DNA of 64,000 nucleotides from Isoetes taiwanensis (GCA_021234155.1 JAJEKV010000033.1:12967614-13031613), one strand, 5' to 3'; shown: positions 33,800-47,800, counted from the first letter of the stretch. The notes: generated by a model from the sequence alone, not told the origin. Made by a program: numbers and translations.

Positions 33800-35690
33800 A
33801 TGGTGCAGATTGGGGGGAAGGTTTTAGCTTCATATGCCCGTCATCATGACGAATCTTTATGAAATAGAACATGCAAATCTTATGGCAACTTTTCAAACAG
33901 CTCTGTTGGTTATGCAGCCAATTGATTGTATATGTATAATATAGCCTATATCTGATATTAATTTCTGGCAACATTTGGTGGAGGCAAGTTGTATGGATGC
34001 AGCATGATGTAGACCAGTTATGGCTGAACATGAATCAATTATAGCTTGGAACTATTTGATCGGTCTTCAACCTGCAACATATGATTTGTTGTTGAGACAG
34101 TTTTTTACTATGATTTCTGGTTTTGATATGAGAGCATGGATTAGACGAAATTAGCATGATGGAGGAATCGGCATGAGAGGCCCGTGGAAGACAAAAATAG
34201 TGGCTTTTTATTATCTCTGTGCAATCCCCAATGCTATAGCTTTGCTTCTCTTCGGCATGGATGGCCAGCGTCCGCTTCGTGTTTTTTGGATATTGTATAT
34301 CCGCCGTGCTTCCAGCTTAAGTTTAATCAGGTAACGGAGTTTTCTGCACTATTTTTTTAGGCCCAGCATTAATTTACGTGATTAAACCATATATTAGGTA
34401 AGATTAAGGTCTTCTTCTCATCTACAAGTGATGGCAGCATATATGCCAGGTAATGTGTATTGTTTCCTTCTTTCTATTTTCCAAATGGATTCGTTAATAT
34501 AGACTAAGTCATCCTTAAGAGAACTTAGCATGTAGATTCAGGGCTTTGTTTAATGTAATTTATTTTGAGGCTTTTAGTTCCAAGACAGAGCCACTTAAGA
34601 ACAAAAGAACTTGCTAATCTCTGTCATTTCCCTGTGTACATGCATTTTTACCACATCCTTTTCTATAGATCTGTGCATTTTTCTCATGCCATATCAATAT
34701 GTGGATTTTGCTCATCTTTCATGGTTGAATTACCACAAGTTGTAGCAGCTGTAAATAGATATGAATGGTGATATTACAAATTCATTTTGTAAGCTTAATT
34801 ATTGAATAACAAGAAAAAAATATGCAAGGAACATTACCTATGTTTATATATTCGCATATGAAGGCAATTTTCACGTGAATCAGTGCATATAGAAGATGTA
34901 CATTTAAGTTGTAACTAAACTTGAACAGAATGCCAAAAGCTGTAAATGGTAGATGCGAATTGCTTTTTGCATTGCAATTGCAATTGCAATTGCAGTTTAA
35001 TTGGAGACCTCATTCTTACAATGGACTCATAATCTTCTCAAAGAAAGTATTATTGGGCTTCGAGCACATTGAAATAAGGTGGTCATATATCATAGTTTTG
35101 TAGGCTTAAATTGCTGCATGTTTTGATCATCTTAACAGTAAAAAAATTGGCATCTCAATTTTGCAGAGTTCAATTTCAACTGTTTCAAGTTCCCTGACAT
35201 TTGGCCATAATTCATTCAGACCAGACTCATTCCATGTACCATGGTGCTCTTCATAATTCAGACTTATTTCATGGTCCATTGTGATGCATAATTCAGCCAT
35301 ACCAGTCGAACAATGTTTATGTTGCAGACTCGAATAAATGCCAGATTGCTAACAAGAAGACATACAATCTCAGGCTGCTATTGCATAGGGAGCTCTGCAT
35401 GCATAAAAAAATGAACATAAATGTTCAGAAAATGCATATGCATGACCCATGTTTGCTCTTACACCATTGCTTAGTCTGAAATCTATATGCAATACAAAGC
35501 AGTCGCTTTTGCTTGATATTTAAGTTGCATTAGAACACTACTCCATAGTTGGACTTGGCCAAACTAGGTTTCAATGAGCCTTTAACGTCTTCTTAGCTAG
35601 AATGTGTTGCCATTAGCATAACCACCATAAATAAAATGAGCATTATATAACTCTTATTATTCAAATCGTTTCACATTGTTGCCATTAGCA
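33800..35690. other. Intergenic, no gene seen
   Basis: AT-rich. A TTGCAATTGCAATTGCAATTGCA microrepeat lies near 34970-34996. Nothing coding is supported. Confidence 0.4.
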
Positions 35691-35870
35691 TAACCACCAT
35701 CAATAAAATGTGCGCTAATACAAAACTCATCAAGCTTATAATTTTATGCCTTAACAGACCGCAATTTCTCCCCATATATTTAGAAATAAAATGTGGGCTA
35801 ACACGAAACTCATCAGCTTATAATTTTATGCCTTAATAGACGGCAATTTCTCCCCATATATTTATACTGG
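35680..35870 (+). repeat. Tandem repeat next to the Helitron 3' side
   Basis: ACTCATCAAGCTTATAATTT..TTTCTCCCCATATATTTA occurs twice (about 35725-35785 and 35808-35865) with neighbouring ATAAAATGTG words. An upstream pair of TGTTGCCATTAGCATAACCA copies lies at 35607 and 35680. It could belong to the Helitron 3' region. Confidence 0.6.
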
Positions 35871-36461
35871 ATAACATTGCTAGGAAAGAACCGGTCGAGC
35901 AAGCGTCCATATTTCAAGTGCGTTAACCCCAATATGGGACATTGTTGGGTGTTTGTTAACCCCAATACGAGACATTGTTGTGAAGGATAGGCAACATACG
36001 GTGCAAATTTAAATTTGCTATTGAGAAGAATATCAAGTTGTTTGTTCAATCAGTCTATCTAGGATACGATAGTTGAAGTTATCAACGCTCTTGTTGATCG
36101 GCGAGAGGAAGTTACATTTCTTGCACATCGTTGGATCCCGAAGGACGTTAGAGGAGTACAGGAATTCAATCGTATCTGCTATATTCGTAGTTGTATTGAA
36201 GATGTCCAGTGCGACTGTGGATTGCTCCCAGTCCTCTCCTATGCGATCGACAAACTGCATTAGTTCAGGGTCATCTGCATTTCGGATGGGTTCTTCCAAT
36301 CTTAAGACACGGAAACTCTTCCAGAGCATTGATGATTTTATGGATGCAATCAGTATGCTGCGGTTCCGACGACGGGCGCAACTTGTCTGAAGTCTCCAGA
36401 AGCAATAAAGTGTTTGCCTCCAAACGGGAGATCATTTCTACATAGTCGCTGCAGCAGGTGA

Positions 36462-39128
36462 TCAATGCTTTCTAATGACAGCCTTATTAGCCATCAGGAA
36501 CTCATCCCAAATGATAACCTTAGCTGCAACTAATAGTTCCGCTGCTCCAGATTCACGGTCTATCATCGAGTGGAGCCCTGCATTGTTTTCCTCAACGGGT
36601 ATCTGAAAAAGCGAATGGGCTGTTCGTCCACCTGGATATTGGCGAGCAGCTAATGCCGTCGTACCACATGGAAGCACTATACCTCGGTTGCCTCGTATAG
36701 ATAGGCATATGCAATTCAAAACGAATGTTTTTCCTCTACCTGCTTTCCCATCTATGAATATTGGTTGGTTGCTTTGTGGTAGTTCTAACCACGCACGAAT
36801 GAAATTATATATCTCTTGCTGATCATTTTTCATCTTGCTCGACATTTCCGCTGCAGTGCTTAAATACGCGTCGTGGTCGGAAAATTTCCGGAGCTCATGC
36901 ATGACATCCCTCCCAACACGAGGCTGGAGTTGGAGGCCAAATGTCGTGATACTGGTACTATGTTGTGTTAGAATATTATTGATTAAATGTAGGGATTCGT
37001 TGAAGGCGATGGACTCGTCATTTGGATATTCGTCTAGCAGGTCGGCGCTCATGGGTACTTGGAACCTAGTCCATAGCTCCATCGCTGGACCCTGGTCGAG
37101 CAATAACATAGCAAAAAGAAAACGTAGCTGTCCGGGACTCAATGAGAGGGAAACCGCCTCCTCCATAACTAAAGTTGCTTCATTATGTGCCGCGAGCAAA
37201 CCCTCAGCTTCTGCAGTCTGTTGATATGTCTCATATTGCTGACCGTTGGCTACCTTTAGCTCGTCCCAAGACCTTGCAGGACGATGCAACAAAATTTGCC
37301 GCAAGTAGAATGCCTCACCAACCCTAGGCAGAAGCAAACGTATTCTACATACCAATGGCTGTCTCGACCTTTTCCTCACAATGTTTTTTGTAAAACCTTC
37401 ATGTTCTTGTTCCATGTAAGATCCAGCTTCAGACGCCAATGCCGGACTATATGCTATCAACTTGTATTGTTCATAGTATTGAATATATGTAAGCGTATCA
37501 AATACCCGATCAATAGGGCGCAAGAAGTAACGGTCTAACAATGACCTCGTGTTCGGACGCAAGAGGTGGAGAGGCAAGCATTTTACAGCAGGAGATTTGT
37601 TTGTTATGTCGTACGACATTATTCTCCATGATGCCTCCATGGCAGAAAGATAGCATGCCTTCAGGTAGTCACGTAGCTCATTCCTGTTTTCTGGTGTGGC
37701 AGTCTGGCCTTGAGATCTGTGTCCACTATTAATGCCGTGCTCGTCACGGACCGACGATGATTGTGCATCTGAATGCCTCTCTCGAGTTATCTGGAATCTA
37801 GTTGTATCAAAACCCTTATATATGTAGCCATATAGATAAGAAAAGACGTGCACGGTAGACGCGACGCCGACCATAATATGGCAATCGAGCGCATGAAGCA
37901 AAAATGCATTGTATGGTACTACCCATGCATCGTCTATGCTCCTTCTCCTGTATTGCACGTATCCCTTTGAATCAAGGTGTGTTGTTGTATTGATTGGTTT
38001 TGGATAGTTGTAACAACATGGAGACTCACCTGGGGAGCACCGATCAGTATGTCTATGCGACATGAATTTTTGAACCTGACCACGAAGAATCGGATCAGTC
38101 GGTAGTTCCACAGATATAATGTCATCCACACACTCTATCGATATATCTAGCTCGGTACGCAACACAAGATGCGCGTGAGGGAGACCACGCTTTTGAAACT
38201 CCACCACGGTTATTATGTATGACACACGCTGGAAGAACTTATGTAACAGTTCTTTCAATCGCTGTAGTCTCCCATGAAAACATCGAACAACAGTCATGGG
38301 TACATCAGACGCGGTTTGTCCAGGGCTATGGGCACTCCTTATTTCTGGCCAATCTGTATTCGTAGTCATTGTAATGAATAGCGTTGGACGACCCTTTGCC
38401 CTAGAAAGGGCTAACGCATCTGCAACCTGAACAGAACACCATCTTTGGCAACCCAAGAATGACGAAGGCAATATAACATCACTCTGATCATCATTTTCCC
38501 GTTCAGAGTAGTCCTCGTCGTACTGAATTCTTCTATTCCGAAAGGCAGAAGTTCTGAAGTAATTTAGCCGCGCGTCCTCGACTCTTGAATACATGTCCAC
38601 CAGGTACTCCCCACACAAACGTCCAAGTCGAAGGAACCTGTCCTCATGCAAAAGTCTTGATCTGTACCACTGTAACTGTGTTAGACCATGTTCATTCGCC
38701 GGACCCCAGCCCAGTGTACCATGTGGAAAGAGGAGTGGGTACTGTAAAGGTTCGTACATAGGGTCAAGAATATTCATGAAAGTCAGTTCACCTTCATTCC
38801 GAGTCCAGAAGCCCGCAACTCGAGATGCAACATCAGCCATGTTATTAACCTCTGCAATGGCCGCCATTTCTTCCTTGCCGATTACACCTTCTAGCGTAAT
38901 ATATGCCGAAGGCACATTCATGCTTCCCATTGTCCGAAGGTTTACAATGAATGGATTTATCTGGCCCAGGATCGAACCGATAATTGCAACCCATTGGAAT
39001 GGCACGCTTTGAAGCCCCGCTTGTGTGTAGCGCTGTGCATCATCATATACATACCAATGTATTGGATGCCCGGTGTCTCTCGTTGGGAGCAAGCGGTGAT
39101 ACGTACGCCCCATGATCGCAACCGTCAA
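36462..39128 (-). pseudogene. Helitron RepHel main open block
   Basis: This is the 888-residue uninterrupted segment of the transposase-helicase. It holds IHWYVYDDAQRYTQ near its N-terminus, then LFITMTTNTDWPEI, the HUH motif and the helicase N-lobe. It ends at a stop just after the DExx box (AVIRKH), where the reading frame should continue with ESIDHLLQRL. Only the helicase C-terminal motifs and the N-terminal zinc region are out of frame, so degradation seems recent. Confidence 0.8.
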
Positions 39129-40170
39129 TCTTGGATTGTTTCCATGATGGATAACCTAAATCGACAAACCTTCCATCGACACCAAGCACACTAAAACAGA
39201 ATAGCTTGTTTATCTTCCTACATAGTCGATTGAAGCCCGGCATGGCATATAAATTAACCAATGCATCAGGCAAATACGGCAACTGTGGGAGTAGCCACCT
39301 ACCCTTGTTACAGCAAAACCCATCTCGTTCGATGTTAAGCAATGGTATCTGACAATACGTGCAACGTTTAGTCCACGTGCACATCATGAAAGTTTGGCTG
39401 ATTGCCAATCTCATATGATGTGCACGGGCTTGCCAATGTACACAGGGAGGTGAGGTATCTGGGTCATCTACGCCAGTATGACATTCCCTATCGATTAGAT
39501 TGGGAATGATCTCTTCCTCGGATAGATTGGCATATCGTTCTCTTCGTCTACGAGGTACCTCGTCTCTACCTTCGTCGCTTAACCTTGCATATTGGCCATC
39601 TCTATAGGCGTGGCTCTCACTCACATTTGGTGCTGATTTGTCCAAGCACTCGCTTGAATTCATTGATGGCATGTCTTGAGCTATGCCAATTGTTCCAACC
39701 CCACCCAGAGGCGCATGTGACCCATTGAACACATAATCTGCATCGATGGGCAACGCGCGTGACATCACTACATCACCTGTAACTGGTGATGATCTCTCGA
39801 ATAACGCAATTCCATTGGGCATTTGCGTATCTAGAGTTGAAGTAGCACGACTTGGTCCAACCCCAGTTGCATGGCAACGAGCTTCACGCATATCGTCAAC
39901 CGCTCTTAGTTGACGTTGTCTATACTGTTGTCTTGCTCTCTCCCGCACTATCTCTCTAGTCTGGTCGCTCATGTTTGCATACCGTTCTCTTTCAATTCGA
40001 CGATTCCTCTCCCTGTAATCCATTACTGGTACACTATGGCCCCTATCCTCTATCATTCCAGATTGACGTCGTCTAGCTCGTTCTCTAGCCATTGCCCTTA
40101 GAGTTACGTATGGTCGTGCATCACTAATTCTTACACGATCTTCACTGGAGTTCGGTAGGTTATCACCCAT
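39043..40170 (-). pseudogene. Helitron N-terminal block
   Basis: 375 codons. Arg/Glu-rich repeats (RERARRRQSG, then RERYANMSDQTREIVRERAR) precede a Cys-rich segment. KLFCFSVLGVDGRFVDLGYP reads into the junction. The continuation (VAIMGRTYHRLLPT..GHPIHWYVYD) is in the neighbouring frame, implying an indel near 39120. The start is the first Met after an in-frame stop. Confidence 0.7.
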
Positions 40171-41110
40171 ATTTAATTAACTGACAATATTGTAGCTAAC
40201 CAACTCTTAATACTGTAAGTGTGAAGGGATTTCTACTAAATTGACATGGGAGAACAACTTACGTGTGTTCGCATCCTCTAAAATCATATCTCTACTCGAC
40301 GTTAGTTGCGAAAGCAATTGTGTGTCTGAAATTATAGCAACTGTGTTAGTATTAGCAAATAATTCATAATCCATTCCTTAATAGCACAGAATAAGACAAC
40401 AATGATGGCATGTTTTCGTTCTTTTACATTAATGATACAACTATCATAACTCATAGTCAAGATCACATGATACATAACATCATGCCTAATGTGCATATAT
40501 GTATTATAGATGGGTGCGTTGTAATAGCAAGTTTATGTAGGGTCCATGGACTGAGGCATTTAGAACTCCCCTACTAATAACGCATTCATGACATCATCTT
40601 TGGCCTCAACGATCTGTAGTAATCGATGGAGACGAGTCAGCTGCGCGGTAAGCCTTTTAGTGCTGGTTGAAAGAGTCATTATGTCCTTAGACATTTTTTC
40701 TAACCCCTGAGAGAACACATCAGTGTGCTCTTGCATTTTGTGTTCCATTGGTAAGGGAGCGCGTGTCCTGTATGATAACATGCATGAGGCTATTTGCTTT
40801 CGCTTATATTCTCGAGGGCTGCACCTTTTTACGGCCAGCTTACACCCCTAGCCAGTGGGTTGCTTTTTTTTTAATGATGCACATATACCATGAACCTCCG
40901 AGCATTCGCCAACCCCATTGTACACTTCGACCGGAGAACTAACGATATTCTCATCCAATTTCGCCATTTACTACAACGCAAGAGGCAAACACCGAATCAA
41001 TAATGTATATATAGACATGTACATACATTGAAGACCATGTATATCGCTAACAAGGTGTAAGAGCAAAAATATACTTCATGCCCCGAGCATGATCAACCAC
41101 TAGTTATACA
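40171..41110 (-). other. Region upstream of the Helitron ORF
   Basis: Contains a 73-codon minus frame (40560-40781) with helical text (MSKDIMTLSTSTKRLTAQLTRLHRLLQ) that could be a coiled-coil exon of a transposon-associated protein. No family recognised. Confidence 0.25.
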
Positions 41111-41111
41111 A

Positions 41112-41458
41112 TCAAGCAGTACTAAATATCTCGATTTCGACTTTACCGTCCACTAGCTCGACATTCACTTTGAAAATGCATGCAGGGTCAATGGCATCAC
41201 GACCCATATATTTTTGGAGCAAATAAGGTACGACACCAGATGGAAAGTTCGTTTCCACAACTTCTACTTTACGGAGGAAGGAACTAGGGAGGAATCGACC
41301 CACGACTAAAGCATCGAATAAGAGTTTTGAGGAACCATGCATCCAACCACACTCGACATGGTATAATTGATCTCCATGCGCTTTAATTGCCACGTATAAA
41401 AAAATTTTCACGTTAGACGTCATATTGACAATGCCCTCCGGCAATGGATTGCCCATCT
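41112..41458 (-). other. Possible minus-strand exon, family unknown
   Basis: A 114-codon frame starts right after a GATTTCAG acceptor-like site and reads GIVNMTSNVKIFLYVAIKAHG, LLFDALVVGRFLPSSFLRKVEVVETNF and IFKVNVELVDGKVEIEIFS. It looks like real beta-rich coding sequence. The family is not recognised. It may be a last exon carried by, or adjacent to, the Helitron. Confidence 0.35.
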
Positions 41459-41589
41459 GAAATCAGTGGACGTTATCAACCCACATGTCAGCATACGTTA
41501 CTAAACACATAGGCTTTCTATTATAGATTTTGCTTGAGATGCTTTGGAAGGCAGTGTATGGAAGTTAGATGTTATAACATGCAGGCATG

Positions 41590-42540
41590 CAAGTTATACC
41601 TCGAAACTCCAAATTAAAGAGGAGAAGGAAGGGAATACCATGGAAAGGCTATATGATTTCATGCAAGGACGGGTGTACGTCGAAACTTGAAATTACAATA
41701 GCATCACATGTAAAAATGACAAACATGTTATGGCGACTCTTGAAAGTAGAATCTTAACCCAGTAGGGTTCATGCAAGGATGGCTAAACCTCGAAACTCGA
41801 ATCTATAAAGGAAACTAAGTACTAAGTAGGAAGGAAAAATTACTACAGGAAGCTAGATACTAAATGTGTAGGACGAGAAATTAGGGAGGAGGAAACAACA
41901 AATACCATGGAATCACATGTGAGGGGAACATTCCAAGCACATGAAAATAACACGCACATCACCAGGAGACTAGATACTAAATGTGTACGACGGGGAAAAA
42001 AGAAACCATTGGCTCATATTGTAGAAAGGAAGGAAAACAACCATGCAACTATAAATCGGCACTTGAAATTAAAGAGGAGAAAACAACAAATACCATTGAC
42101 CCACGAAAGTGGAATCACATGTGCGGGGAACACGCCAAGCATATGAAATTAACACATTAATACAGAAGAAGCATGTGTAAGCTATATCTCGAGACTTGAA
42201 ATTAAAGAGGAGAAAACAACAAATACCATGGACCCACGAAAGACAAAAGGGACAAAGGAAACGACTCGAAACTCGAAATTACGGACGAGACAAAAGTAGA
42301 TGCAATGGAATCACATGTAAAAAACACGTTCACGCAAGGACGGCTAAGCCTCGAAACCCGAATATATGGAGGGGAAGAAAGGAGATACCATGTAATACCA
42401 GGCTAGCACAACTTTGAAACCCAGACTAAGTACTAAATAGAATGGGAAGAAAAAATTACTATAGGAAGCTAGACACTAAATGTGTAGGATGGGAAAAAAG
42501 AAACCATTGGCTCACATTATGGAAAGAGGCAAAGCAACCA
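41590..42540 (+). repeat. Degenerate tandem repeat block
   Basis: Words such as GCTAGATACTAAATGTGTA, GGAATCACATGT, GAAATTAAAGAGGAGAAAAC, ACAACAAATACCAT and AAAGAAACCATTGGCTCA recur in varying order with spacings of about 80-200 bases. No coding sequence. Confidence 0.65.
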
Positions 42541-43474
42541 TGCAAATCTTTCTTAGAACATTGATCGCCTAAACTCTACCTTAGCAAGGCAAGCAGACCA
42601 GAAGAAGGAAGCGCCCAGGCAACAATGAAGCAGGAGAACCGACCCCGATGCCGAGTGGTGAGAGAGCCCCTATATATTTATACACATGAATTATCCAATT
42701 GGGCGAGGGCACCTGTAGTGGGCAGAATCAAGCATTTGATTTCATCAGCATTAATGATGCACTATAATACGTCACCCATACTCTTAATAATCGTAATGAA
42801 CTTGAGGGGTCAGGATGTCCCTGGCTCGATTAAGACATATGGATCTATTTTTAAAAAGATGGGATATTATTTAATGTCTGGCAATCATAGCACTTTCATG
42901 AAAGGGAAAGCCTCGTATATGCATGAATGCTCAAGAGAGCTCCCTCTTTATGGCCGTGGGCTTCGTCCCTGTGTTTCTGTTTGGGTTTTTTTAACTGCTG
43001 CACAGATGCATGGCCGATATTCCCAGCTATTGAATGCCATTTTTTTCCCCTATCCGTTAACCGGGACAGCCTAGAGGCGACAAAGGGGCAATCTGGCGGG
43101 GTTAAATCCTTCAATTTTTACCAAACGAAGCTGTTTATGTCGAGATCCAAAAAATAAAAGATGCAAGTGCATTCTGGAGCCGTAAAACAATCCTTGAAGA
43201 ATACCAGAATACCTCATAATCACTAAGCTTTTCTTAAGGATCGCCTGGGTCGGGCTAGTTTGGCTGTGATTGAAACTGAGTGAGCCTCCGGCTTTTACCT
43301 CTCTTATTTTTTCTGTTTTTTTTAGCGTCATGTTTATTCCCTACCACACGCTCATTTTATGCACTTCCTGCAGTTTCTATGGTCTGATTTTCCCTTGTGA
43401 TGTATCTGAGCTTTCTGTTTGAAGAACCCATCAACTTGGTAGTTTGAGCAAGAACTCATGAAGAACATAAGCCC

Positions 43475-43865
43475 TTCCCCTCTTCCTCTTTCCCATTTTC
43501 CTCTCCCGTTTCCTCGTGCCCTTTTTCCCTTACCTTTTCCCCTTTTCGCCTCCTTTTTCGTTTTTCCTTTCCCTTTTTATTTTCCCATGCCTTTTTTTCA
43601 TCTCTTTACCATTTTTCTATTCCCCTTTTTCCCTTTCCTTTTCCTCCTTTCCTCACCTTTTCCCTCTTCCCCTTTTCCCATTGCCCTTTTTCCCTTCCTT
43701 TTCATCCCTCCCCCTTTTCTTTTACCTTATTTTTCTTTTTTCCCATGCTATTTTTCCCTTTCCTCTTCCCCATTTTCCCATGCCTTTTTTCCCTTCCCTT
43801 TTCCCATTTTCCTCGTGCCTTTTTACCCTTCATTTTCCCCTTTCATCCTCCCTTTTCCTCTTAAG
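43475..43865 (+). repeat. Polypyrimidine tract
   Basis: About 390 bases are almost pure C/T, made of CCCTTTTCC-like words with rare purines. Long FPLPFP-type frames here are artefacts. Such tracts can form triplex DNA. Confidence 0.9.
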
Positions 43866-44700
43866 AGATCAAAGCGATAACCAATCACAGTGGTGAGAAG
43901 TTATGCAATAAATCTTGGCCTTCGGATGCAATCAAGTAATCTGAGCCATCTAAATTAGGGCGTGGTCCAACACTTACGGTAAAACTTTATAATATAAGAT
44001 AAGGCATTGGTTTGTTTCTAACACAAGATATGTTTAAAGACACAAAGACACATTTGTTTTGATGGAAAGCTTGTCCACTATTTTGATAATAAACTTGAAC
44101 CGTTTATTCTTTAGAACAACAATGGTTTCAGAGGAAACCCACCATAAATTGCAAATTCTTGGAAGCTAAAGCTACTATTAATTCTTTACTAACTCACATC
44201 AATTGTTTGATCCAAAATATGATTAATTTGTTTCCAACACAAAGTACTACGAAGATACAAACACCACTAGTATGATAGATAAATTGTAACGTTATAATGA
44301 GAAGCTTGAAGCCATTATTCTATGCGACCATTATGGTTCATGCGACAAGACATTCATGAGCTTGATTAAGATACTACTATGAGTTGAACAATTCTTGAAC
44401 GTTAAAGCCATTGGTGATTTATAACATATACTATTCATTGGCCCAATGCCATATAGCACCAAAGCAGGAAAGAACTATAGCGGAAAACTATAGCAACAAG
44501 CCATAGTAAGAAACTCTACGTATTTACAATATGGATATACCACGTTGAAAAACCTTAAATATAAACCACACTAATTAATTGTCTATGGTTATTCAACACA
44601 TTAACCCACTTAGTAACATTAGTTTATTTTAGTGATTTAATGGCAAAAGTAACACATAAAACTGATAACCATTTTTTTTGGGCCTTGTGCAAGAAGATTG
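43866..44700 (+). other. Intergenic with diverged duplication
   Basis: Segments at about 44005-44210 and 44215-44420 share TTTGTTTC.AACACAA, GATACAAA-type words and TTGAACCGTTTATTCT/TTGAAGCCATTATTCT. This suggests an old 210-base tandem duplication. No gene. Confidence 0.35.
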
Positions 44701-44892
44701 GGAATCAAATGGATAAGGATTTAAGAATGACGTTCTCTTTCTAGTGCTTCTCTCCTTTTTCTTTTTTTAGTAACAGATATTACATATAATGGTTTGGTAC
44801 AAAAGAACCTTTCATAAAAATTATTTTTGATTAATTTTTTTTTTCTTTCAACGAAAATTTTGTAATAAGCATTTGCAAAGATAATCAATGGC

Positions 44893-47800
44893 ATGTCAAA
44901 CTCTTCTGGCATTTTCAATCCTCAAATGCAAATTAAGATTCTTAATAGAGGTCTTTTTTCCTCTGCCATGAATAAGCAGAATTCTCAAATGGCACACAAA
45001 AATGTTACACTGCCTCAACTGAGTGCAAAAGAGATTTCAAAAGAAAATATTAAGCATAATAAGCACATGCTTAAGGGAAAAGATCCTATATGCACCCTAA
45101 TAAAGCCGACCTGTACACCACTCTTAATTCTATATTAAGAGAACCAAATAAAAGCCAGAATCTGCAAGTCCACAATGGATTCAACAAAAAACAGCTAGAA
45201 CTAGGACCAACAATAATCCACAGTCAGCAAAGCTTACTCTAAAAGAGAAAAAGGATTCTTTTATTGTAGAAAACAAGTCCATTGGATTAATCAAATCTGC
45301 CAAAGCTAAAGAATCAGCCAGTAGCAGCAATTTGAAGATGAACTCTTCCACAGCTATTGGCTTGGATGTTCTTGTCTTGACCAAGTCTCAGCAGCTTGAC
45401 TTAGATGCAGGTCCTTCTAATGATACTGCTGACTCTCAAATGAATGAAAATTCTCCAGCCAGGATGAAGTGGAAAAACTCTTATGATTTACTTGCTGACC
45501 TTAATGAGGATTTTTGTGCAAATACTAAAAAGCCTAACTTGATTCCCTCTCAAGATTGTTCCCATCACCCTTGCTTTACCCCTCATCCTATAAATCCACA
45601 CACTCCCCTCCCCCTCCCCCCCCTTCATAGATTAATCTTATTGATTTATCTGAGCCTTGTATTCACCATATATCTCAAGACATTCAACATTACATTTCCC
45701 CTACAATGGCGCAGCAAATGTCGAAATTAGAATTTGCAAATTGCCTCTTATCAAATAAGAATGATCTCAATCTGCAAATATATAGGCATGCTTCATCTAA
45801 GTGTCCACAATGTTGATGGATGTTCAGATTCAGATACAAGCAGTGATAATGAGCTCCTTAGCAATACAGACACTGCAAATACTAATTTGACTAGCTCAAA
45901 AAAGGATGTTGTGCCTTTAACCTTAGACACGATTTCCAACAGTTTGGGAACTAGTGAAATGCAGCTAGATAATAACTTGGTTTGTTTAGATAAAGAAATT
46001 GCTCTCTTGGAAAATTGTAATATTTAAAAAAAAAAGTGCAACAAGACAAGAATTAGCTATAAGTTGGAATAGCTCCCAATTGCCAAAAATAGTAGGAGAA
46101 CAAGGAAGCAACGAGCTCAAAAAGGGCTTCTGGTTTTTCATTAAGAGACATGGAAATATCCCGTTCAAATTTAATTGCTCTCCTCAAAGTTTTTGTGTGG
46201 ACTTCAGAAACCTTTACTCTAGTTTGCTAAAGGTTAACTTTTTTTCTATTCTATTCTATTCTCTATTCTATGAAAGAGTTCTACTCCAAGATTAAAGCTT
46301 CAAAGGATTGGATCAAAAAATGATCTAAGCACCACTATGATGGCAGGGTTATGAAGAATACAAACTCTCTCTCTCTCAGATGAAAAATGTTAGACTTCTC
46401 TTGCAAAATGATCCCCTGAATAATGCCCCCCACTTACAGGAATATGACCTAGAAATGGCTATAAAAACCATTGAAGAGCTAGAAGCTAAGGGTGCAGCAG
46501 TGAGATGCAAGCTCAAATTATCACATCAATGTGGAAAATAATAACTCTAAATTCTTTTCCAGGGTTGCTTCATACAAGATGATAACAATGCACATATCTT
46601 GGATCTCAAAGATATCTTTAATTTCCTTGGAACCAAATATTCTGATCTTTTTTCTCCTCCTGTAAGTGACTCTTTACTTTAAGCGTAAGCTAATGAGTTT
46701 TATAATCTCATGGATAATATCCCAGCCCTTCAAATTTGCCAGATGCCTTCTGATATTGATAAGCTCCGTATAGAGGATGAAATTTTTGCCATGTTAAATC
46801 TATGGCCAAGGGCAAGACATGTGGGTCTGATGGCCTTTCCCCTAAAGTTTTTATTCACTTTTGGGACATCATTAACTCAGACCTTATCCAAATGGTTTGG
46901 GATTTTTTGAAAATACAATCATTCAAACTCTACTATTTCTGTTGGCTTGATTTGTCTTATCCCAAAGTTGACAACCACGAAAGATTTCTGATTGGAGACC
47001 TATCTCTCTAACAAACACTATCTATAAAATTTGTGCTAAGCTTATTGCCAGCAAAATTAAGATCCATCTGCAGAAAAACATCAGTCGCTGGCAATCCGCT
47101 TTTTTGCCAAACAGATATATTTTAGACTTATGTGGCAGCCATAGAAGCTTTACACTGGAATAGAATTTCTAGACAAGATTGTGTCTTATCAAAGCTTGAC
47201 TTACCCAAAGCTTTTGACACAGTTAGATGGTATTTTGTGAATATCCTCTCAAAAGCATTGGATTCACTAATAAGCTGATTCATTTGATCCTAGATCACAA
47301 CTTGAGGGCTAACTCTTCTGTGTTAATTAATGGTACTCCTAGCACTTTCTTCTCTTTAGCTAGAGGTGTGAGACAAGGGTGTCCCCTTGCTCCTTATTTA
47401 TTCATTGCGGTGATCAATCAACAAGGGCAATTTCCTATCATCAACAAATGAGTAAATGGGTAATATTATTAGCCTCAAACTTCCTGACAATGTCTCAAAT
47501 TTGAGTGTCTTGCAATATGCAGATGACTCTTTTTGCTTCCAAAGCGATAGTAATTTAGCCATAGCTGTTCAAACTTAACATTGAAAGTTAGGATCAAACA
47601 GGGGGTTCCTAAAGAAGAATGTTCCAAAATTCAAATATTCCTGCACATTATTAAGAAGTTCAGTGCAGCATATGGCATTTCTCTAAATTTGAATAAATAT
47701 CAAATTATTGGGGATGTCAATCAGGTGGATTTACTTGGTATTAATTGCATTCCTGGCTTGTGGTTCTTTCCCTGGCAGGTAGAACCATTATTGCAAATTA

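Larger units (their letters stand above)
36033..40170 (-). mobile_element. Helitron, RepHel-coding, frame-broken
   Basis: A minus-strand RepHel polyprotein runs from 40170 down to about 36033. The N-terminal part (40170-39043) carries repeated RERYANMSDQTRE-type text and a CTYC..CC zinc-like pair. The long open part (39128-36462, 888 residues) has the Helitron-like N domain, the HUH replication motif in GLPHAHLVLRTEL, and a PIF1-like helicase with Walker A DGKAGRGKT and Walker B VIIWDEF. The C-terminus continues in other frames as PFGGKHFIASGDFRQVAPVV and then VLRLEEPIRNADDPEL. Frame breaks near 39120, 36470 and 36350 make it inactive in cis as written. Termini (5' TC, 3' hairpin plus CTRR) could not be fixed. 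Confidence 0.85.

Noticed and set aside
42625-43074. 149-codon plus-strand frame
   Set aside because: No recognisable motif or splice context, and it overlaps other equally open frames in repeat-derived sequence.
43458-43896. Long open frames rich in Phe/Pro/Leu
   Set aside because: They arise from the polypyrimidine tract, where C/T-only codons never form stops; no domain and two overlapping frames are equally open.
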